Assembly: GCA_945865855.1 (NCBI GenBank)
Contig: CAMBES010000102.1
Span: forward strand, 1-5,106
Length of the DNA stretch: 5,106 nt
Source: Rhizobium sp. Q54
GTDB taxonomy: Bacteria > Pseudomonadota > Alphaproteobacteria > Rickettsiales > UBA1997
Reading direction: 5' to 3'
In this document: positions 1-5,106 of the stretch, piece by piece
How the letters are laid out: the number at the start of each line of letters is the position of its first letter
Numbering within the stretch: the first letter of the stretch is position 1
Notes under the pieces: generated by a model
What the model saw: the letters and a program-made list of their open reading frames with translations, nothing else
Told to the model about the DNA's origin: nothing
Database searches by the model: none
Position numbers and translations under genes: made by a program

Positions 1-1647
1 GAAAATAATTTTACCGCCGCGCGCATTTACTTCTTCTGCGTTTGAAACTGTTTTTTCGAATAAATTATTCCCCGAATTTCCCTTGGGCGCGAGCACAATT
101 ACCGGCATTTTTTTGTCGATTAGCGCGATTGTTCCGTGCTTTAATTCTCCCGCCGCGATGCCTTGCGCGTCGATGTAGGAAAGCTCGCGCATCTTAAGGG
201 CAGCCTCGAAAGCTGTAACCTGTGAAATGCCACGGCCGATGTAAAGCATGTGTCTTGCGCTGGTTAAGCCCTTCGCAACTTTTTTAATATTTCGAATGTT
301 TGCTTGCGCGAGAATTTCACTAATTTTTGCTCCAGAATCAGCAAGATCTTGCAGTAATTTTAATTTTTGTTTTGGCGAAACTTTGCCACGTAAAAACCCC
401 AAATGAATTGCTAGTAAAGACAAAACAGAAATTTGCGCAGTGTAGGCTTTTGTTGAAGCCACGCCAATTTCTGGACCAGCAACAGTGCGAATCACTGCAT
501 CGGAAAGTTGCGCCATTGAACTGTGCGCAACATTAACGACCGACAAAATTTTCTGCTTATTTGCTTTCGCAAATTTTAGCGCCGCCAGTGTGTCTGCGGT
601 TTCGCCTGATTGCGAAATGAAAATCATCAAGTTGTCTTTGCGGAATGGATGGGCGCGGTATCTGAATTCAGAGGCAATGTCGACCTCAACTTCCAAACCA
701 GAAATTTCTTCAATTAAATATTTTGCCGCAAGGCCGGAATAGTAAGAAGTGCCGCAAGCAACGATTGTGATTTTGTTAATCTCGGCCAAGTCGAAAGAAA
801 AATTCGGCAAGTAAATTTCGCCTTTGCCAAGGCCAACGTAAGTCTGAATTGTTTCCTCTAGAACGCGCGGCTGCTCGTGAATTTCTTTGAGCATGAAATG
901 TGAATAACCATCTTTCGAAACCTTATTATTTTCTGACTCCATAAGTTTCGACTCTCTTACAACTTCACGTCCAGAAGAGTTAAAAATTTCAATTGAATCA
1001 GCAGAAACTAGCGCGATCTCTTCATCTTCCATAACCATGATTTCATTGGTGTGAGAGGCTATAGCATAGTAATCAGAAGCAATGTAATTTTCGTTTTTTC
1101 CTAATCCCAAAACAATCGGCGAACCGCGTTTGGCAACGGCAATTACGTTTGCATCTTCACGAAACATTACGGCGAGGGCAAAAGTTCCGTGAATTTCTTT
1201 TACTGTCGCAAGCAAAGATTTTTTAATGTCGCCGGTTTTGGCAAAATAATATTCAATTAAATGTGGCACGACCTCGCTGTCAGTTTCGCTCAAAAATTTT
1301 ACACCAGATTTCTTTAATTTTTCACGCAGCTCTTGGTAATTCTCAATGATTCCATTGTGAACTAAACACACTTTCAGCGAAGCATGCGGATGTGCATTCT
1401 GCTTATTTGGACGGCCATGAGTTGCCCAACGCGTGTGACCAATTCCAATCGTCGATTGTAGCTTTTCTTTCTTCAGCGCCGCTTCGAGACGGGCGATTTT
1501 TCCTTCTTCTTTTACGGTCTTAAATTTTCCATCTACAATCACGGCAATTCCCGCTGAATCATAGCCGCGATATTCAAGTTTTTTTAAGCCATCAAGAATT
1601 ATTGCGGTAGAATTTTTGCTACCGACAACTCCAACTATTCCGCACAT
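1..1647 (-). CDS. glmS: Glutamine--fructose-6-phosphate aminotransferase (isomerizing), C-terminus cut by window edge
   Basis: This cytoplasmic enzyme converts fructose-6-phosphate and glutamine to glucosamine-6-phosphate, the entry step to UDP-GlcNAc for peptidoglycan and lipopolysaccharide. The frame is open for 549 codons to the left edge; the family is usually about 600-610 residues, so roughly 60 are missing, including the C-terminal lysine that binds the sugar substrate. The start is fixed by Met1-Cys2-Gly-Ile, because Cys2 becomes the N-terminal nucleophile after Met removal. The class II glutaminase domain (about 2-225) shows LEYRGYDSAG, R73, T76-H77-G78, H86, N98-G99 and D123. After a linker containing KEIHEQP (about 254-260), the first SIS domain has CGTSYY (298-303) and SQSGE (345-349), followed by EIGVASTKAYTAQ (about 393-405). 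The second SIS domain has GRGI and AAGELKHG, with isomerase residues E488 and H504. The residue after H504-G is Thr, where Pro is usual. No clear ribosome binding site precedes the start. The gene is transcribed away from the amidase operon across a 299-base spacer. Identification is very secure. Confidence 0.97.
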   Translation of the reverse strand, partial: MCGIVGVVGSKNSTAIILDGLKKLEYRGYDSAGIAVIVDGKFKTVKEEGKIARLEAALKKEKLQSTIGIGHTRWATHGRPNKQNAHPHASLKVCLVHNGIIENYQELREKLKKSGVKFLSETDSEVVPHLIEYYFAKTGDIKKSLLATVKEIHGTFALAVMFREDANVIAVAKRGSPIVLGLGKNENYIASDYYAIASHTNEIMVMEDEEIALVSADSIEIFNSSGREVVRESKLMESENNKVSKDGYSHFMLKEIHEQPRVLEETIQTYVGLGKGEIYLPNFSFDLAEINKITIVACGTSYYSGLAAKYLIEEISGLEVEVDIASEFRYRAHPFRKDNLMIFISQSGETADTLAALKFAKANKQKILSVVNVAHSSMAQLSDAVIRTVAGPEIGVASTKAYTAQISVLSLLAIHLGFLRGKVSPKQKLKLLQDLADSGAKISEILAQANIRNIKKVAKGLTSARHMLYIGRGISQVTAFEAALKMRELSYIDAQGIAAGELKHGTIALIDKKMPVIVLAPKGNSGNNLFEKTVSNAEEVNARGGKIIF

Positions 1648-1721
1648 TACTTAGAAATTTTAAGTTGATGAAAGCTCGGCAGAGTAGGCGTGAAGGAAGG
1701 GAAGTAAATTGTAATCTTTTG

Positions 1722-1749
1722 TAAATATTGCGTCTAAATATTTGCTCAA
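1722..1749 (-). promoter_or_regulatory. Weak sigma-70-like promoter candidate for glmS
   Basis: On the minus strand, TTGAGC (1744-1749) lies 16 bases upstream of TATTTA (1722-1727), resembling a -35/-10 pair. Transcription would begin near 1715 and give a leader of roughly 70 bases before the glmS start. In such an AT-rich region similar matches arise by chance, so this is only the best candidate I could pick by eye. Confidence 0.25.
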
Positions 1750-1780
1750 TTCTTGTAAAAATTGCGCCAGCTTAGTTCGA

Positions 1781-1810
1781 TATTTTTTCTAACACCTTAC
1801 TCTTTATAAC
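1781..1810 (+). promoter_or_regulatory. Weak promoter candidate for the amidase-PBP1A operon
   Basis: TATAAC at 1805-1810 is a good -10-like hexamer on the plus strand. The T-rich stretch around 1781-1790 sits where a -35 element would be, but it does not match TTGACA. Use of this site would give a leader of about 130 bases before the amidase start. This is inference from a single hexamer. Confidence 0.2.
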
Positions 1811-1842
1811 TGCACAGGCCTGGATGACGCGAGAAATTTAGC

Positions 1843-1854
1843 TGATTTCAATCA
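1843..1854. repeat. Short palindrome, possible operator
   Basis: TGATT-TC-AATCA is an inverted repeat with 5-base arms and a 2-base centre, placed downstream of the plus-strand -10 candidate. Its size suits a small dimeric regulator, but palindromes this short occur by chance in AT-rich DNA and no known operator is recognised. Confidence 0.25.
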
Positions 1855-1917
1855 ATTCAAAATCACCTAAGCGAGCCCAAAAAAGGTGCACTCAAAACTT
1901 CTGAAAAATAAAAAAGA

Positions 1918-1933
1918 CTTTCTTCTCTCTTTC
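1918..1933 (+). promoter_or_regulatory. Pyrimidine tract in the amidase leader
   Basis: CTTTCTTCTCTCTTTC is 16 uninterrupted pyrimidines ending 13 bases before the amidase ATG, and the intervening bases are almost all A and T. No Shine-Dalgarno-like purine stretch lies at normal spacing. A pyrimidine-rich, unstructured leader could help ribosomal protein S1 load the ribosome, as known for some mRNAs lacking a Shine-Dalgarno sequence. The tract is seen directly; the role is inferred. Confidence 0.35.
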
Positions 1934-1946
1934 AAAATTTAAATTA

Positions 1947-2822
1947 ATGAAAACCAGCTTCTTTGTTGCTCTTGCGCTGTGTTTTTTCTCGTCGGCAGTT
2001 TTTGCCAAATCGTCAAATTTGGATAATTTTATTTCTGCAAAGGTTGAAGAATTCGACGTTCAGACCACTAAAGTAGCTAATCCAGACGGCACATCGAAAT
2101 ATGTCGTTAAAAAAATTCCGAAAAAAAATGCACGAATTCCTACGATTGTAATTGATGCTGGGCATGGCGGAAAAGACCCGGGCACAATCGGAAATTTCGC
2201 CCGCACCAAAGAGAAAAACCTCACCCTCGCCTACGCCAAGGAACTCGGCAAACAACTTGTAAACACCAAGCGTTACAAAGTTTATTTAACTCGCGACGAA
2301 GATGTTTTTTTACCCCTAAAAACCCGCGTCGAAAAAGCGCGCAAAAGAAAAGCGGATCTTTTTATTTCGATTCACGTCAATGCAATTGACGACAAATCCG
2401 TTTCAGGATTTTCGATTTACACCCTCTCCGAAACCTCTTCCGACAAACAGGCCGAATTACTTGCTCAGAAAGAAAATCGTGCCGACATTATTGATGGTGT
2501 AAATTTCAATGGAGCCAGTCGCGACATCATGAAAACGCTGATTGATTTGTCGCAGCGCGAATCTAAAAATAACTCATCTAATTTCGCTAATATCGCCATT
2601 CGCGGCATCAAAAATTCTGAAATTAAAATTCTTCAAAATACTCACCGCTTCGCTGGCTTTGCCGTTTTAACCGCGCCCGACATGGCCTCAACTTTAATCG
2701 AGCTCGGTTACCTCTCTAATAAGCAGGAAGAAAAATTGCTCAACTCGCTTAGCTACAAACGCAAGATTACACAAAGTTTAGTGAAGGCGATCGACGAATA
2801 TTTTAAACAGACAAAAACCTAA
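1947..2822 (+). CDS. amiC: Secreted N-acetylmuramoyl-L-alanine amidase, Amidase_3 family (AmiC-like)
   Basis: This 291-residue zinc enzyme should cut the bond between N-acetylmuramic acid and L-alanine in periplasmic peptidoglycan, a role tied to daughter-cell separation and wall turnover. Residues 1-20 form a Sec signal peptide (Lys2, hydrophobic core, likely cleavage after V-F-A20). A lysine-rich linker to about residue 64 follows, then the catalytic domain. Expected zinc ligands are H73 in DAGHGG, E89 in KEKN and H143 in SIHVNA; the catalytic Glu is E252 in IELGYLSN. The segment at about 195-225 resembles the helical insert that holds related amidases inactive until an EnvC- or NlpD-type activator binds. 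Unlike E. coli AmiB/AmiC, there is no room for an N-terminal AMIN domain. The start is firm: a TGA at 1902-1904 is in frame and no other ATG, GTG or TTG intervenes. No Shine-Dalgarno sequence is visible. The stop overlaps the PBP1A start by one base. The family call is very secure; amiC versus another Amidase_3 name is less so. Confidence 0.93.
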   Translation: MKTSFFVALALCFFSSAVFAKSSNLDNFISAKVEEFDVQTTKVANPDGTSKYVVKKIPKKNARIPTIVIDAGHGGKDPGTIGNFARTKEKNLTLAYAKELGKQLVNTKRYKVYLTRDEDVFLPLKTRVEKARKRKADLFISIHVNAIDDKSVSGFSIYTLSETSSDKQAELLAQKENRADIIDGVNFNGASRDIMKTLIDLSQRESKNNSSNFANIAIRGIKNSEIKILQNTHRFAGFAVLTAPDMASTLIELGYLSNKQEEKLLNSLSYKRKITQSLVKAIDEYFKQTKT

Positions 2823-2824
2823 TG
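2820..2824 (+). promoter_or_regulatory. TAATG stop-start overlap coupling the amidase and PBP1A genes
   Basis: The amidase TAA (2820-2822) shares its last A with the ATG (2822-2824) of the PBP1A gene. The bases just upstream are A-rich with no AGGAG-like sequence, so ribosomes finishing the amidase probably re-initiate on PBP1A. The overlap is seen directly; translational coupling is the usual interpretation of such junctions. Confidence 0.75.
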
Positions 2825-5106
2825 AAAAAACTTCCTCTCTTCTTCGCAATCGGATCTTTCTTAGTCGTGACCAGCGTCATTCTTGGCTTCGTTACTTTCA
2901 AACATTTTAGCGCAAATTTGCCCGATTACGAACAGCTAAAAAATTACAACCCAATAATCACCTCGCGCCTTTACGCTGCTGATGGCGGGCTGATCAGCGA
3001 GTTCTCAAAAGAAAAGAGAATTTTTGTGCCGATCAACAATATTCCAAAAAATTTAATTAACGCTTTTCTCGCCGCTGAAGATGCAAATTTTTACAAACAT
3101 TCCGGCATCGATCCGACCGCAATTTTTCGCGCTTCAATCAGAAATTTTTTCACCGTATTGAGTGGGCAAGGCACAGTTGGAGGGGCCTCAACGATTACAC
3201 AGCAAGTTGTAAAAAACTTTTTACTCACCCGTGAAAGAACTTTTGAACGTAAAATTAAAGAAGCGATTTTGGCTTTTCGTATTACTCAAACTTTAACCAA
3301 AAACGAAGTTTTAGAACTCTATTTAAACCAAATATACCTTGGCTCTGGAGCTTATGGCGTTGCTGCCGCTGCTCAAGTTTATTTTGATAAATCAATCGAT
3401 GAATTAGGTCTCGAAGAAGAAGCTTTACTCGCAACTTTGCCAAAAGCACCGTCGAAACTTGACCCTCGTAAAAATCTTGAAAGAGCAAAAGAACGTCGCA
3501 ATTGGGTGATTGAGCGCATGCTGGCAGAAGGCTTCATTACCGAGAAAGATTCAATTCCGGCAATGGAAACAAAAATTATTCTGAAGGATCCAGAACATGG
3601 CGAAGCAATCAAAGCCAGTTTCTTTTCTGACTCGGTGAAAAAAGAATTGAGTGGTCTTTACGGCTCAGACGGCGTCTTCGAAAATGGCTACGTAATTCGT
3701 ACGACACTAAATCCAAAAATTCAGAATCTTGCGGTAAAAAGTCTTGAGGCTGGCATTGAAGAATATGACCGCAAACACGGCTACCGCGGAGCTTTGGGCA
3801 AGATTGATGTAACTGACAAATGGCACGACACCCTTGCAGCATTCGATGTTAAAAAACTTTACAAAGACACTTGGGAAAAGGCGGTCGTGCTTTCAATCAA
3901 CAAAGATATTGCGGCAATTGGTACAGAAAATAGTGAACTTGGATCCATCGAATTCGCCTCGCTAAAATGGACGCAAAAATATTTGAGCATTGATTCAAAA
4001 GGCCCGGCGCCGAAAAAAATCTCCGATGTGCTTAATCCTGGCGACGTAGTTTTTGTTGAAAAAACTGCACGAGAAGGAGTTTTTGCTCTTAAACAATTGC
4101 CCGAAGTAAATGGCGGCTTCATTGCTCTCGACCCACATACCGGAAGGGTTCTTGCCATGAGTGGCGGTTACGTTGACGCACCAAATCAATTTAATCGCGC
4201 AACACAAGCAATGCGTCAGCCCGGTTCAACGATGAAAACTTTTGGCTACATTGCGGCACTTGAAAATGGGATGACACCAGCAACGGTGATAATGGACGAG
4301 GAAATCACTCTTGATCAAGGTGGCGACTTACCACCTTATTTACCGTCTAATTACTCTGGAGAATTTTACGGACCAACTACTCTACGTACAGGTCTGGAGC
4401 AGTCTCGCAACGTTACCGCGGTGCGCATGGCTGACCAAGTTGGTCTCGCAAAAGTTGTCGAAGTAGTTAAAAAATTTGGCGTGAATGACAATCCAAAAGA
4501 AATCTATTCTCTCGTCTTGGGCTCAACAGAGACAACAGTTCTTCGCCTTGCCACCGCTTACGCAATGATGGTTAATGGCGGTAAAAAAATTACGCCGTCA
4601 ATGATTGAAAAAATTCAGGATCGCGAAGGAAAAACAATTTATCGCCGCGACCAAAGAACCTGCACGAACTGCGTAAATAGCGACGAAATACCGTTTCTTC
4701 CAGAATTTAGCGAAGAAGTTACCGACTCCGCCACGGCCTACCAAATCACTTACATGTTGCAAGGCGTTGTCGATCGCGGCACCGCGGCACGTGCGCGCGG
4801 AATTGGCAAAATTGTCGGCGGTAAAACCGGAACAACGAACAGCTCTTACGACTCGTGGTTTGTGGGCTTCTCACCGAATCTAGTCACTGCAGTTTACGTT
4901 GGATTCGACAATCCAAAATCTCTCGGCGCCGAAGAAACTGGTGCCTCCATTGCTTTGCCGATCTTCGTCAATTTCATGAAAGAAGCCTTGAAGGAAAAAT
5001 CTTCGACGCCATTTCGCGTGCCAAGCAGCGTGAAGTTTGTGAAGATCGATCGCACGTCTGGAAAATATCCAACACCAGCAACGCCGAAGGATCGTGTTTT
5101 TTTCGA
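2822..5106 (+). CDS. mrcA: Penicillin-binding protein 1A, bifunctional peptidoglycan synthase, C-terminus cut by window edge
   Basis: This class A PBP polymerises lipid II into glycan strands and crosslinks their peptides on the periplasmic face of the inner membrane. The frame is open for 761 codons to the edge, and the remaining tail is probably short. Residues 4-26 form the single membrane anchor. The GT51 glycosyltransferase domain (about 50-225) shows E86-D-x-x-F-x-x-H with E86 as catalytic base, GGASTITQQ (120-128), RKIKE (143-147), LNQIYLGSGAYG (168-179) and LPKAPS (206-211). A PBP1A-type OB-like insert follows at about 320-425. The transpeptidase domain starts near GGFIALDP (431-438), with nucleophile S469 in S-T-M-K472, S528-R-N530 and K668-T-G-T671. 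The S-x-x-K site differs from the common S-x-F-K-P form. The only two cysteines form C614-T-N-C617, inside the transpeptidase domain. All three catalytic motifs are intact, so activity is expected. It is the second gene of an overlapping operon with the amidase, also called ponA in some species. Confidence 0.96.
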   Translation, partial: MKKLPLFFAIGSFLVVTSVILGFVTFKHFSANLPDYEQLKNYNPIITSRLYAADGGLISEFSKEKRIFVPINNIPKNLINAFLAAEDANFYKHSGIDPTAIFRASIRNFFTVLSGQGTVGGASTITQQVVKNFLLTRERTFERKIKEAILAFRITQTLTKNEVLELYLNQIYLGSGAYGVAAAAQVYFDKSIDELGLEEEALLATLPKAPSKLDPRKNLERAKERRNWVIERMLAEGFITEKDSIPAMETKIILKDPEHGEAIKASFFSDSVKKELSGLYGSDGVFENGYVIRTTLNPKIQNLAVKSLEAGIEEYDRKHGYRGALGKIDVTDKWHDTLAAFDVKKLYKDTWEKAVVLSINKDIAAIGTENSELGSIEFASLKWTQKYLSIDSKGPAPKKISDVLNPGDVVFVEKTAREGVFALKQLPEVNGGFIALDPHTGRVLAMSGGYVDAPNQFNRATQAMRQPGSTMKTFGYIAALENGMTPATVIMDEEITLDQGGDLPPYLPSNYSGEFYGPTTLRTGLEQSRNVTAVRMADQVGLAKVVEVVKKFGVNDNPKEIYSLVLGSTETTVLRLATAYAMMVNGGKKITPSMIEKIQDREGKTIYRRDQRTCTNCVNSDEIPFLPEFSEEVTDSATAYQITYMLQGVVDRGTAARARGIGKIVGGKTGTTNSSYDSWFVGFSPNLVTAVYVGFDNPKSLGAEETGASIALPIFVNFMKEALKEKSSTPFRVPSSVKFVKIDRTSGKYPTPATPKDRVFF

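Larger units (their letters stand above)
1648..1946. other. Divergent intergenic region between glmS and the amidase gene
   Basis: This 299-base AT-rich spacer separates two genes transcribed outward, so it should hold promoters for both. I see no supportable open reading frame, no tRNA-like or rRNA-like segment, and no strong hairpin with a T-run, as expected where both neighbours start rather than end. The only recognisable elements are weak: a promoter-like pair on each strand, a 12-base palindrome, an 8-base palindrome CAGGCCTG at 1815-1822, a 5-base inverted pair CACCT (1864-1868) / AGGTG (1884-1888), and a 16-base pyrimidine tract just before the amidase start. I see no sign of a glmS ribozyme, which is known from Gram-positive bacteria. 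Function is inferred from gene orientation. Confidence 0.85.

Noticed and set aside
327..742. Two short plus-strand open frames inside glmS
   Set aside because: They lie opposite the well-conserved glmS frame, overlap each other and have no recognisable protein features; they are shadows of the real gene.
1648..1760. Possible glmS ribozyme or riboswitch in the glmS leader
   Set aside because: The leader is short and AT-rich with no strong nested helices, and the glmS ribozyme is known from Gram-positive bacteria.
1864..1888. Inverted pair CACCT / AGGTG as a terminator or attenuator
   Set aside because: The stem is only 5 base pairs with a 15-base loop and no following T-run, so it is unlikely to be stable or to terminate transcription.
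2013..2255. 80-residue minus-strand open frame opposite the amidase gene
   Set aside because: It is antisense to the amidase linker and zinc-binding region and encodes nothing recognisable.
3282..4207. Five short minus-strand open frames opposite mrcA
   Set aside because: They overlap each other and run antisense to conserved PBP1A coding sequence, with low-complexity or Ser/Arg-rich translations and no domain-like motif.
1..5106. Mobile element, CRISPR, phage or defence genes
   Set aside because: No transposase, terminal inverted repeats, regularly spaced repeats or tRNA-associated junctions were seen; the three genes are housekeeping and fill nearly the whole window.

Overview
The window looks like a conserved cell-wall locus from a moderately AT-rich Gram-negative bacterium, most likely an alphaproteobacterium. 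The evidence is a periplasmic AmiC-type amidase directly followed by a PBP1A with a central OB-like insert, an arrangement familiar from alphaproteobacteria including Rickettsiales. No species can be named from the sequence.

Layout: positions 1-1647 (minus strand) carry glmS, glucosamine-6-phosphate synthase. It is intact at its N-terminus and cut by the left window edge about 60 residues before its usual end. Positions 1648-1946 are a 299-base non-coding divergent spacer with only weak promoter-like and palindromic elements. Positions 1947-2822 (plus) encode a secreted N-acetylmuramoyl-L-alanine amidase of the Amidase_3 family (AmiC-like, without an AMIN domain). From 2822 to the right edge (plus) lies mrcA/ponA, a class A penicillin-binding protein (PBP1A). 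Its glycosyltransferase and transpeptidase catalytic motifs are all present, but its C-terminus lies outside the window. The amidase stop and PBP1A start overlap by one base (TAATG).

How the genes fit together: GlmS makes glucosamine-6-phosphate, the first dedicated step towards UDP-GlcNAc for peptidoglycan and lipopolysaccharide. PBP1A polymerises and crosslinks glycan strands in the periplasm. The amidase removes stem peptides from glycan strands, typically during daughter-cell separation. The divergent region thus serves precursor supply on one side and a synthase-hydrolase pair on the other.

I found no mobile element, CRISPR array, RNA gene or new defence system. The points worth a second look are small: motif variants in the PBP1A active site (S-T-M-K-T) and GlmS isomerase site (H-G-T), a lone CxxC pair in PBP1A, the absence of Shine-Dalgarno sequences at all three starts, a short AMIN-less amidase, and glmS sitting where I would expect another divergent gene.
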